A stretch of 64,000 bases of DNA, from positions 565,501 through 629,500 of the forward strand of contig NC_037313.1 in the NCBI RefSeq assembly GCF_000143535.2, read 5' to 3'. The position numbers and the translations under genes were made by a program. Under the pieces are notes generated by a model. It did not search any database and was not told the origin of the DNA. It saw nothing but the letters and a program-made list of their open reading frames with translations. Of this stretch, positions 35,176 to 47,100 are shown one piece after another (position 1 is the stretch's first letter; every line of letters begins with the position of its first letter). Source of the stretch: Botrytis cinerea B05.10. Lineage: Eukaryota; Ascomycota; Leotiomycetes; Helotiales; Sclerotiniaceae.

Positions 35176-35220
35176 GCAGAGTCAAATCAGAGTCAGAGTC
35201 AGAGTCAGAGTCAGAGTCAG
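35176..35220. repeat. Hexanucleotide array (TCAGAG)n carrying Gcn4 half sites
   Basis: Six copies of GAGTCA (TGACTC on the other strand) occur in about 45 bp, five of them directly adjacent. Related CCCAGA/ATCAGA units follow to 35250. TGACTC is the core of the Gcn4/CPC1 binding site. The array is about 350-395 bp upstream of the CBM48 gene start. Confidence 0.8.
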
Positions 35221-35570
35221 ACCCAGATTCAGACCCAGAATCAGACGCAGCCAGAAGTCTTCGAGTCTACCTGCCTCCCAGCTATCGTCCGTATCTGTAA
35301 CCGCACTGAACCGTTTTTGCGCCAATCCCAGATAATTTCCGACCACCAACTTCTTTCTACCTGACCAGTTACTACCTACGACCTACTATCTACTACGCAT
35401 ACACGGTCAAATCCCCCAAAAAGGTGGAATCTTATTGTTCTTCCGCCTTCAACTTTTCTCTCGACATCAACAAAACATCCTCGCCGACGCATCATTTTCA
35501 ATCATTCATTGGCTGCACCTCCATTATCTCTTCTTGTTTGCTGAATACTGAATACCCTATACCCATCAAA

Positions 35571-38567
35571 ATGGGAAGCTTTGTTTTCAAGTGGTAAGTT
35601 GGGGGGGCTTTCCTTTTTCTTCGAGATTTATTTATATCCTCCTGCAAATCGTCAATCCAATTGTCCAATGACACATTCGAGGTGCTGAGAAGACTCCTCT
35701 CTTCTGCATTTCCGGTCCCCAGCATCTGCATCACCAACCAGCACGCGCAAGATGTTATCATCGCAATGGCACACATTTTCATCACGCTACATGTGGTCGA
35801 TTTGGGCATTTCCAACAGCTAACCAACATTGTTCTTATTAGGGAGCATCCCGCGGAAGAGGTCTTTGTCACTGGAACATTCGATAACTGGTCCAAGAGCG
35901 AAAAATTAGTGAAGAAGGGCGATGTCTTTTCGAAGGACGTCCAACTGGCAAACGCTGGAGAGAAGATTTATTACAAGGTGAGCCTACTACCACGGATGAT
36001 TTGGATGCGCTATTGGAATTTCCTTTTCTCGGCGACCGCGATAATGGCAACAATGGCCACAATGATTGCGACATGGCCAGAATTAAAATCGAGGTCGCTC
36101 GTCAAATGCGCCTAGTGATTCAAATTCCCACTCTCGAAGCATGCGTCGAAGTAAGACTTGCAGCTTAAAAAATCCTCCACTTATGACGCACAAAGTTGAT
36201 TTTGCCAGGCTTTGAAGTTGGCAAAATTCACTCCCAATAACATTCAGGCTTGTTGCTTGCATGATTAATTGTACACGCAGGCTAGGTCCCGCCTATTCCC
36301 CAACCCCGCTTGTTTGTTTGCTTCAGCTATGTTCAACTACCGGCCTTCTTTTAAAAACAGAGCCTGGCCCGTCTTCTTCTTTTTTTCTCTAGCCGTTTCC
36401 CTCGAACTTACTCAATTTTCACAATTTTTCATAAAAGCTAACTGAATATACCACACAGTTCGTCGTCGACGGTAACTGGGTTACAGATCACACCGCTCCC
36501 CAAGAAAACGACGCATCAGGAAATTTAAACAACGTCCTCACAACAGAGAGAATTGTCAAACATACGCCCGCCACTGCTGGAATCATGTCTGGCGTTGCCC
36601 CAACCTCAACTACGTCAGAATTGGCAAAGGATGTTCCTCTTGAGAAAGAGAAATCCCCACTCAGCCAAAATGCCTCTTCAGATTTGCCTGGAGCATTCCC
36701 CGAAACCCCTGCTGCTGTGGAAACTGGTGATTTCTCTGTGAATCCTCTGCCCGCTGTAGATGGTGCTGTCAATCCTATCAAGCTCGCACCAGGAGAGAGT
36801 GTTCCACATCCAAGCTCTTTCACCACCAACGATATCACTTCTGGCGTACATGATGACCCCGAGCTTGTCGCTGCCGACAAAGCAAAATCCGAAGCCGAGT
36901 CTACGTTTGGTGTCTCGCCGCTTCCCGCTTTTGCTAGTGCAGTAAACCCAATAACACTTGCGCCTGGAGAGAAAATTCCCAAGTCAAGCGACTTCACTAC
37001 CAACACCATCCACTCAGCTGTTCGCACCGACAAGGAATCTTATGAAAATAGCGATGCATTGGGACATGCTCCCATCCTTCCTCCAGTTGTCACTCCTCAA
37101 GCGGAGCGGGAGCTGAATGGTACTGGAATTCTCGGTCTGACTTCTACAACCAAGAACTTGATTCCCGAATCAAGCTTGCCAACTGGAGCAGATGAAGCAG
37201 GAACATTTGATGCGACAAACCCAACCATCCAGTCTGCCGGTCCTCAAACCACAACATCAATCCTTGCCGCCAAGGTTCCACTCGAATCGACAAAGGTGCC
37301 AGAGGTTGTCAAGGAGAGCCAAAAAGAAGCAGGATTTGCTCCAGAGGCTAGCGCAATTCCATCCGAAGTTTCTGAGAAGAGCGCAGTTGAGAAAGAACTT
37401 AAGAGGGAAGTTGATATTGCTCCAACAACTTCCGAAGGGATTGCTGGACAGGGCACAACCAAGACCGAAAAAACTGTTACTGCAGGTGAGGCTGCCGCTG
37501 CTGTTGGAGCTGCTGCCATCGCCGTAGGAGGTGCTGCATATGCTGCCGCTTCTGCTATCCCAAGTAAGCTCCCGGAGAGCGTTACAAGCATTCCAAGCAA
37601 ACTTCCAGAGACCGTTGCAAGCATTCCAAGCAACCTTCCAGAGAGCTTGACCAGCAAATTGCCAGAATCTGTTCAACAGTCCATCCAATCTATCAACGCT
37701 ACCGGCACTGTTGACCAAACAACTGCCAAGGACACTCCAGAAATCGTTAAAGAATCAATTGTTGAGTCTGGACAAAGCCCAGAAGCTGCTGCCAACGAAG
37801 AAGCTGTCCTTGATAAGAAGGCTGTCGAGGCAGAATTATTGTCTGGGGTCAAGCCCGAGACATCCACTGCCAAGGACACCCCTGTGGTTGTTAAGGAATC
37901 AATTGCTGAGTCGGGTCAAAGCCCAGAGGCTGCCGCCAACGAAGAAGCTGTCCTTGATAAGAAGGCCTTCGAGAAGGAATTGTTGTCCGAGATTAAACCT
38001 GAAAACTCAACCGGTGAACCCGCACCAAAGATTGACTCGACAAGTGTTGTTGAGCCTTCTGAATCTGCTGCTTCTACTGCACCAGTTGTCACCAGTGGAG
38101 TCACCTCTACAGAGGTCCCAAGCACCTCTGCTGCTACTGCCCCAGTTGTCACCAGTGGAATCGCCTCTACAGAGATCCCAAGCACCTCTACTGCTACTGC
38201 CCCAGCTGTTACCACTGGAGTTGAATCTACCAACGTTCCCACCATCTCTGAACCAACAGCAACAGAAACAAAGCCAATCGATTCCAGAGATGTTTCACCA
38301 CATACCGGTCCCGCCACCGGAGACGACGCTACACCTGTTGTTTCTAGTGGATTGGGTTCTACAACAGTTCCTGAAACTTCGAGTTCTGCACCAGCCACTC
38401 CCCCAAAGGAGAATGCTACCCTAACCCCCGCAAAGTCCTCTGCCGAATCCGCCACTCCATCCAGCACCAACGCTGCAGACAGCTCTGCTAATTCTGCCGC
38501 GGCTGATAAGAAGAAGAAGCGTACCAGCTTTTTCGGCAAGTTGAAGGCAAAATTCCACAAGGAATAA
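35571..38567 (+). CDS. AMPK1/CBM48 glycogen-binding-domain repeat protein (Crp1/Mdg1-like)
   Basis: A protein with an N-terminal glycogen-binding-like domain of the AMPK-beta type and a long disordered tail. Yeast relatives Crp1 and Mdg1 have this layout and are linked to cruciform DNA binding and pheromone response, but the role here is unknown. The exons 35571-35593, 35842-35977 and 36459-38567 (introns 248 and 481 bp, long for this window) give 755 residues. The CBM48 part has EEVFVTGTFDNWSKSEKL and YYKFVVDGNWVTDH. The tail is rich in Ser, Thr, Pro and Ala. It contains two 48-residue tandem repeats (37722-38009), KLPE(S/T) repeats and three TAPVVTSG repeats. An Ala-rich, weakly hydrophobic stretch lies near residue 400. 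The end is strongly basic (KKKKRTSFFGKLKAKFHKE). Confidence 0.85.
37561..37680 (+). repeat. Coding repeats IPSKLPES x4
   Basis: Four or five short units of the form IPSKLPES or IPSNLPES follow one another in the CBM48 protein. The DNA copies also match closely, for instance three copies of GCATTCCAAGCAA. Confidence 0.7.
37722..38009 (+). repeat. Two tandem 144-bp coding repeats in the CBM48 protein
   Basis: Two adjacent 48-codon units begin TAKDTP and share ESGQSPEAAANEEAVLDKKA. Most differences fall in the second half. Equal length and exact phase indicate a tandem duplication, partly homogenised. Confidence 0.85.
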
Positions 38568-40590
38568 GTGGATGAAAGTAGTGACTGGATAAAATGGTTG
38601 TGTTGAGACACACAGCGATTATACTCTGGGAGGCACACCTTTTTCCTGAACTGTAAGATACTACCAGATCCTTGTTTGCCTTGTCCCAGGAGTATGTAAT
38701 GTGGAGGAAGGGGTTCAAATTGGGATAAGCGTAAATAGGAAGGGAAGAGTGTGGATTGTGCTTTTTGATACCGGCTGAGTACCCTTGCCCGCCCTTGTTG
38801 CATTGAATTTTCTAGTTCTTGTTTTACAAAGTTACAAATGGTTCTCTTGACTTCGCCGACATTCTGGTGTTAGTTGGTATTTAGTCTAGTTAGTGATTGA
38901 TTGATGATGATGGGTTTAGTCAATTCATGAAAGATAAATTGTGAGTGGAGGAAAGCAAGCAAGCGTACCACTTTGGAAAATTGTAAATAAAGGCTTTCCT
39001 CTCGTCTCTCTAATGAATAAGAATGCAGTTTCAATAATTTGATGTTGGGTATTGAATTTTGTGTGCGTGCGTGTGTAACTTCGATCATTTGAAACGATAC
39101 ACGTCTGCTACTGTTGCTGCGATTTGTGAGTGATTTGTGGTACCATTGGATTTGAGGGTATATTCCTCGGGCTCGGAAAATGTCAAATTCTTGTCAGATC
39201 AACCAAGTTGGTAATTGCACTATGAAATATATCTTGTGCAAAAGGGGCTTCGCCTCCAAATGTGGAGGGCTATCTTAAAGCTACGAGAAGTTTGTGTACG
39301 GAGTATTGTTGAACGACCCTTCTAGCATGACATGGCATGGCATCGCATGGCATAAGAGGACAACAGGATGCGTCGGGCTCTCTTCCCCCCCTCTCTCTCT
39401 CTCTGTCGGGATCGGGGTCTATTTTCTGTGTGTGTACGTGTCTGTATGTACATTGATATGTACATGCATATCGTGCAGTGGTCGGGATAGATGAATGGGT
39501 GGATGGGATTAGGGTTCAGGATAGGTGGTGTTACTTAGTACCGCCGCGTATGTGTTCTTCGGGTTGTGTACGAGGTGGGGATTTTGATAGCTGATTGACA
39601 ATAGATTATGCGTTGGGAGTTTTCCTTCGAAAACTAGGTGTTTCTCAAGGAGGGTGGGTTGCTTAGTATTGGTATGGATGGGATAATTGTACATGTTGCT
39701 TTATTATATCTCTTATATGGTTATTTTTTTTTCCCTCGCGCAAAGCTCATGTTTACTTGTTCGGTTTCCGTAGATGTTATAGATGTGCGTGTGTGTGTGT
39801 GTGGATGATATAAATAATTAATATCTATATCTATCTATATGCTTGAGAGAAAAAAAAAGCGAGGTGCAACGCAACGCAATACAGTACAGTACAATACAAC
39901 ACAAATGTAATGCAATGCAATAGTGTACAAAGGCGCAAATTTTCCTTCCTTCCTCCCTTGCCCGCCCCTCCTTGTTTCATTGCTCCGACTCGCTCTCGCA
40001 TCCTCCGGGGTATCATGAATATGTTATGCTTGTGTATGTTTATGTGTATGTGTATGTATATGTGAATATGCAGTGTGATCCGTCCCATCAGCTAAACCTC
40101 CCTGAAACCCCCTTGATTATAACACTATCATTTGGATATGATATGTCACCATATGCATTTTACTCATTAACATCAATCATATGCAAAGGGGAAAAGAAAA
40201 ACTCGGGAAAGCGAAAGGAATCATGAGAGAAATGTAGAAATGGAAATAATAATATAGGAAGGAAATAAAAGATACAGGTGGTAATACAGATGAAGAAATG
40301 TACTCGTACAGCTTGATAAAATGGAAAGATATAGATATTCCCCCGGACATGAAGAAGATGAAACCGTGTATAGAAGGAAATCAGACATTGGGAAATTTGA
40401 AAAGGAAATCCGTCATCATTACTTGAGGCACGTCATATGCCAATCCGCTTCCCCAGTCAGGAAGTGAAGAGATACTGAAAACTTATCGCACAAGGTCGAT
40501 TCAGAAGAATCGATCTAGGAAGGAAATGGAAGAGCAAAGGAAATTATCGAAAGGAAAGAAATGAACATGGAAAGATGAGAAAGAAAAAAC
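38568..40590. other. Convergent intergenic region
   Basis: About 2.0 kb between the CBM48 and transcription factor stop codons. It has a TG microsatellite (39786-39803), dinucleotide and TATG runs, and a CAGTACAGTA patch. No gene supported. Confidence 0.55.
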
Positions 40591-43500
40591 TTAGAACCAC
40601 TTTCCTCTTCCGCTCTCATTAAGACGCTTCAAAACACAAATGGAATCAACGAGACTCATGCAGTGGCCCCCAACACTATCGATCTCTAGTCGTGCGCGTA
40701 CCGCATCGATAACACAGGAGGTTTTTCTCCGCAGGGTCGCCTTGCTAGTCAGGAGATCTTTGTTATCTAGCTCGACCATAGAACTGAGATACATGAGAGC
40801 ATCAAGTCGTACATCCCCCGAAGCTTCGGGTGAAGTGTCGAAATCTAGAGCTGTAAAAGCGCCGCTGTTTCCGCTAACTCGATGGCCAAATGCCCAGCAG
40901 ATCAAGGCGGCGATATTCAAAGACCAATAGTGAGAGAGGTCCGGAGAATGTTGTGCTGTGTTGTTATTGGAAGATGGGATGTATGGCGCCGAAAACTCGG
41001 ACAGTAAGATACGACAAGCATAATGTGTGGCGGTGGCTGCTGCTAGAGACGATGACCAAGTTCTCAGACGTGACTGTGCTTCGCGGAAATGGATCTGATT
41101 TGTGATTTTTTGAGAGAATATCCATGTGTCTCCGCTCACAGCCAAAAGGTCGCTGAGTGGCGTATGGTACAATGCGATATGAGTATATGCCATTGAAGAT
41201 CCTGGAGATAGTGTTACAAGTTCGAGTATTGTGGGATAGATATTGTGTATTTGATGATCGTTTGGATAGTGATGGTTAGGATCGACATGGCCGGGAAGTT
41301 GAGATGTCAAGAAACAGATGTTGAGTGACTGAGCGAAATATGAAGGCTCAACGCGGTTCTCTTGGGTATGCTGATGTTGCATGACATTAAGTGGTTGCCC
41401 TATATTGCTCCCTGTCGTGTTGGTAGCCCAGTCTGCTGCATTGGTTGAATCCCACAGAACTTCCGAGCAGGGTGTGTATAGTGTAGAGGAATCCATGTAT
41501 GGTCTGGCTCGCTTTTGCTGGTGGTACATGGCTTGTTGGATATCGAAAATAAAGCAGAGACATAGCAGACGTTGTCGTGACTCGGTGTCGACCCAGAGCA
41601 ACCAATTGCTTTGTATGTCTTGAGATCTAGTTCGTGTATTAAAGTGATGAGATAGAACATTAGATGTTCTTGTAGTCGTGGGGGTAGTGTTGGTATCGGA
41701 AGTTGGTGAGGGGTTCGAGAGCTGTTATAGATTAATAAATTTATCTAAAATGACATAGCAGCATCGACTCACTCTATTGTACAACTCTTCAAACTGGCGA
41801 GATAGGCGAACCGTGGTCTTTATACCACGGAAACGAGTAAATATCTCTGTAAGTAATATAGCTTGCATTATTTGTATTGACCATTCAAAGGTCACGGGAA
41901 TTATATTAGTACAGTAGGCGTTGAAATCCACGCCGTGATTTCGTGCTTCAGGATCTGTGTGGTACTGGGTGCCAATAGCAGCCATTGCGAAGGTGAGTAA
42001 TAAGTTTTGGTTCTGTATGTATGTTCCTCGGTGAATTAGTGGGAACAGCTTATCGAAATTGTTCCAATATAAAGAAAGATAGGTGTCGAGGTTAGAGATT
42101 GCGGGCTGGGAAGGAGATGAAATGACCGTTTCGATGTTCATTAGTGTGTCTAATTGCTGGGATCCCACCAGCTCCTTCGATCTTCTATCAATGACTGCCA
42201 ATCGGGGGTCGGATAATCGCGAAGGGGACGCTGGAAGAAAAGTCTGAGCCAAGTATTCATTATATGTTGAGGTGTGAGGATTACCCACTGATTCCATATA
42301 ATATCCCCCCAGATTATAAGCAGGCACATCAAGCAATTGACGAGATGGCGGTGACATTCTAGGGGGCGTGTAAGGTGCATCATAAGATTCCATCATTGTT
42401 TCGTAAGGTGGACTTCTGAGGTCTTGAGCTGTATTAGCCATACCTATCGTATAACATTATTAGTTATGATTTGAGAAGTGTGATGGAATTCCATACCATG
42501 GGACCACTGCGCATTGGGAACCGGAACAGACCATTCAGGTGCTGTTGCTAACGATCCAGATCGACCTCTGTGCGCTGTTCTCCCCGTGCGCGAGCTCTCT
42601 GAATATGTGCTATCGGAAGCCGATGAACACCAAGGCGAGTTATCATGCGTGTAAGATAAACTTGGCATATAAGGTTCTTCAGGGATACGTAGAAGTGGTA
42701 GAGCATGAGGGGGACTATAGGGATGAAATGAGGAGACTTCCTCGGCATACAACCCTTGGAAGCTAGAGTTCGTTGCCCGATAGGGATCTTGCTCGGAAAA
42801 CTCTGGCATGGGTCGCACATTAAAGGTTGGGGTCATCTCAGCGTAGGTCCTATCTAGAGTCAGCCAAGCAGTCTCTGTGTATGTCATTGCCTAGATAAAT
42901 GAATGAATAGCACAAATCAAGATATCCAAGTGAAAAATGGAAAATAATAAATGGTATAAGAGTTCTGGTCAATCTTACCTAGGTGGGATCAAACCAGGTG
43001 ACGCCGCAGTGTACACTTCCACATCGGTCACTTGAGCTTGACTGACAGACCCTCTATGAGAGCTTCCCGATGAAAAGTCAACAGGTTGGAAATTTCCCGT
43101 CAGTGTATTGAAAGTCGGAGCTACGGCAGAATGATCCGTTCCCGCTGAAGTCCTAGGTGTTATTGAATTTTCTGGAGACATCTGGCCTAGGCCCATGGAG
43201 ATTCCGTGAGGTGTAGGTTCTAACTTTAAAGGAGCACTCTCCGATGCGCTTGAGGAGGCTCTGCTTCTTGGGTCACTAGATTTGTATGCTTTCTCGCCTT
43301 GTGTCTCGCTTTACTTTCATTAGCCATGTTCTCAAACGCGAGAGGGGGAAACACACTGTCGATTAAGATGACGTGCAAGTAAGTCCGGGCGATGAAATGT
43401 TCTCTCGCAGTCTTCAAAGGTACATGGATATGCGGGTTTACCATGACTGAGCTTGTGTCTCCTGTAATCGAAAACATCGAAAATTAGTCCATGTTATCCT

Positions 43501-44162
43501 TTCCTAAGCGTCCATTCCAACCCAAATTACTACTCATGACTACATGAATAGCTGCTACTATCTACATCTTGGTATGCGCAAGTTGTTTCTTCATGATATA
43601 GTCAAATTGAGTAGGCTCAAATCCTTACCTGAGATGCTCTGCCCTGGTGAATGTCTGTGTTTTTATTAGCTTATGACTTGGAAGTAAACTGAACCTAAGA
43701 ACGAACCTTCCTACAGTCGTCGCATGTATGAACTGGTATGCCCTTCTTTGCTCTGCTGATGCGCCCTGTCACAGGTGTGTATTTGATAGGCAATACGTCT
43801 GCCATTGGTTCCATTCCTCCTCTTGAAGATGTTTGTGAGGGACTTCCTGATATGCTTCTTTGGTTTGAACCGCCACCTTGATAGGCCGAAAAGTCCATGG
43901 CTTCTCCAGCACCGCTGCTACGCCGCCGTGATGAATTGGGCCGTGATATTGTAGATTGAGTGGACGACTTTGAAACTCGATTTGATCTTCGATGGTTCAT
44001 AGATAGCTTCCCTTTAGTATCATCAAGCTGAGGAGAGGGACTTTGAGATGAAGGATCAATTGATGGTTGAGAAGCTTGTTGTTGAGCGGCCTCCTTCCTT
44101 CTATAGGCTTGAGATTCAAGAGGCTCCACATCTACGTCCATGATATCTTTAAGGCTCGACAT
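40591..44162 (-). CDS. C2H2 zinc-finger transcription factor with fungal_trans domain
   Basis: A probable nuclear regulator with unknown targets. Seven exons on the minus strand are 44162-43707, 43654-43629, 43461-43357, 43308-42979, 42849-42497, 42443-41773 and 41721-40591. They close to 1,023 residues. After a Ser-rich N terminus, two C2H2 fingers appear: HTCDDCRKTFTRAEHLRRHK (C-x2-C-x12-H-x3-H), and a second with C-x4-C-x12-H-x3-H (CTFEDCERTFHRPDLLARH). The last finger His is split by an intron (CA|C). No Zn2Cys6 cluster is seen, so the architecture is C2H2 plus a fungal regulatory domain. The latter runs from about residue 500 (NFDKLFPLIHRGTYIQNQNL) through RQRLLCLCFIFDIQQAMY. The exon 5 acceptor was chosen because the nearer AG gives a stop. 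A 4.7 kb gene-poor upstream region suggests complex control. Confidence 0.88.
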
Positions 44163-47100
44163 GATGATTATTCCCAATTGGAAACGAACAAAGATGTATC
44201 CCTACAGCCCTGCACAGCCTTTTTGGAAAGAATAGATAATGTCAGGGGCGGGGAGCTTCAGCACAGGAGCCAATACCGGCACTTGAAGTCTTTGGTGAGC
44301 AGAGTCTGGGATGGTGACGATGCTTCAGGGTGTAAGATATTTTTTGAGATGTATATGTCATGTACTTCCAATGTCCCTAGACAAATGCGCAGTAGATGCA
44401 CAAAGATAGAACTTATCGCGGGGCATTGCTGGCTTCGCGATTATGTTTACAAAGAAAAATGGTTGGAGGGAGAGAGGGAAAAGACGAGACGAGGAGGAAA
44501 GTCGTGGAAGGCTGCCCGTTGTCCATCAACCCCATGCATGCTGCAGACCTTGTCTGAGGGCGCTTATAGAAATCATACCCCATGGCTTCGGATCCCGCAT
44601 CAAATTCAAAGTGTCAGCTTTCTCTCGTGGCACCCCTGATGTTTGCGCTTATGGACCATGCACGAGTCCTATGCAAAGTAGTTCGATGTTATTTATGAAC
44701 AAGATGATGCAAAATGTAACATTCTGCTCATCACAAAAGAATGGCTATTGCCGAAACGAGTTAGATTGTCCGGCTGTAGATGCAGGTCAAGTAAGTGTGT
44801 GTAGTGCTGCTAGATGGGATAATACAGTCGAGTAGACAAGAATAACCAAAAATGACCGAATTAATATGTTGGTCTGTAAGTCTGCAGCAAACTTGCAGAT
44901 GGAAAGCATCTATCATTCGCCGGAAAGGTCTGCGCCTGGGTACTCATCTAGGACTAAAGAGCAAAGACACCGTAAGCACGGCTACACAGCCAATGGACTG
45001 GGGACTTTTCATCCGAACCCCCTGCCTCCCCCTGTTATATCCTTGGCCTGCCATGCTCTTACTTCCAGCAAATGCGGCCCGTCGTTTAACTCGAGTTGAT
45101 GGAAGAGGATAACGGTGATTTCAGCCCACTCTAAAATTGGAAAGTAAAAAAATTGCGCCCCTCCTTGAATATCTCGAATTAATATTGCATCTACCATATC
45201 TTCCTGGCATGACCAAAGATCGGGAGATGCGTTTTCAAACAGGACCAAAAAGCTCACAATGTTCCAAAATTGTACTGTAGACTTCCTGGCTGGCTGACTG
45301 ACAGGACGTCAGTCCTCAGGCTGATGATAGCACTCCACCCCCCAGATCGAGGACAGATACAATATAAATAATACTGTATATACAAGCAAATTTATGAGGC
45401 TATATGATCTGATCTCTAGAAGGCGACAGTCAGCACGGCAAATGCCAATATAACAGTAGGTAAGCATAATTGACCACGTTTTTTTCTCTCGTTCTGTTCT
45501 TTTGCTCTTACCGAGCCATACCATTGTGCTGTGTCTTAGATTCTTGATCTTTCCTCGCGACCTGCTTACATACATGTGACAAAAAGTTTGTCTTTTCTTC
45601 AAACTCTAATAAGCTCATGGGTTTGGTTCATCTTCTGTTCAACCCAACAATCCGGGAGACAAGGGCGTGGAAATCCAAAAGTGGACACCGCACCACATCT
45701 AGTTACTCGTGGCACTTGGTAGGGATTAATATGGGCGTATCTGCACCTGATTCCCAGAAAGGATTTCAGACTCGGACTCTTGAAATGCCACCACTAATAG
45801 AAAGACGTTGCATGTGCTGTGTGTGTGTGTAATATCCTCCTCAGTATAATTAGCTATGCTGTTTTTTGAGCATACATCATGCTACCTATGGACCCGGATA
45901 CATCTTGAGAGTTCAGATACCTACCAGATCTTCGTATCATTAACGTAAGCTTCTCTTCTCCTTTTGGGGGGAAGGTGTAACATACGGGGCACTGTGGACT
46001 GACTAATCGCAGCCTCTTTCGGTTTTACTTGCGACGGATTTTTGATGAAGTTCGAAATTGATTAAGTGATCTTCGGCATGGGCAGCAATCTGGAATGGGG
46101 GTTCTTGAGATTGATTGCTCTTCATTGGTTCACGTTACGATGGCGTAGACAGCGGAAAGCCGGAACGTCGAAGTGTGTAGTGTCCATAGTATCCATAGCA
46201 TGAGAGGTTGGTTTCCCAGGAGAACGATAGGTGGGTGGCTAATTAGATGATAGGAATGGAGTCAAGAAGGATTTGTGTGGGTTCATCGTATGGTCTGTTA
46301 CAGGACTGAGAGTATCGGGAAGGGTTGTGCTACGACCTCAGCATGCCCAGAACTTACAGTAGCTTCATAGCTTAGCTTGCACTGTGCAGACAGATACCCA
46401 CCTTGGTCGCGTTTGTCATACATACTACTATCCACTGTGACGGCCCTGGAGAGGCCCCCGAAATACTTGACCCAACCACCAAGAAAAGGCTTTTTTGCAA
46501 GAATTCTCCAAGGGTGTGACACAATGAACCCCTACGGCCATGTGTCTGTCATGAAGACTGTCTACCTAGAGTGGAAACTCGTTGCTCCAAATAGGTTCTA
46601 TACGAGTTGAGAACTCTAGACCTATCGATGACGAGAAAAAGGTCACATTTAAAACACTTAATAAGGTTAATCATCATCAACCAGAGATTGGGATTGGGGG
46701 GGTTTTCATCTCCATTTTTTGCGGGAGAACTTCGAAACAATGTGAAGATGAGATGAACTCTCAGGGGGGGCCGACTAATATTACTCTTCTCACCAGCATA
46801 ATCTATCACTCTGTTGTGTGCATATCTACCTGTGTAACTCACGAGTGGTCACAATTTTGGATGCACATATTGATATCGTTGGAATCGAATGTGCCACAGT
46901 CGGCGATCTAGTTCAGTGTTTTCTCTCAATTTTGTCCTCGGAGAGAACTTCTTAATAGAGTCAAGTTCAATTTGGAATGTTGTAGAATGGTGCTTGCGTC
47001 CTACACTGGGTTATCTGGTACCCCCCTTCCATGAAACTCCCCTTCAAGTATATCTGAGGCGAGTATCCCTGGTTTCTAGCCGACGTGACAGAGCCTTAGA

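Larger units (their letters stand above)
32237..35570. other. Large divergent intergenic region
   Basis: About 3.3 kb between divergent pkaR and the CBM48 gene. It holds a poly-G run (33867-33885), a TCAAA microsatellite (33901-33967), a TCAGAG array (35176-35220) and one weak small spliced frame (34328-34737). The first part probably includes a long pkaR leader. No other gene supported. Confidence 0.55.

Noticed and set aside
44067..44639. 190-codon plus-strand frame over the transcription factor start
   Set aside because: It starts with TTG rather than ATG and lies antisense to the well-supported first exon; the rest is shadow and intergenic sequence.
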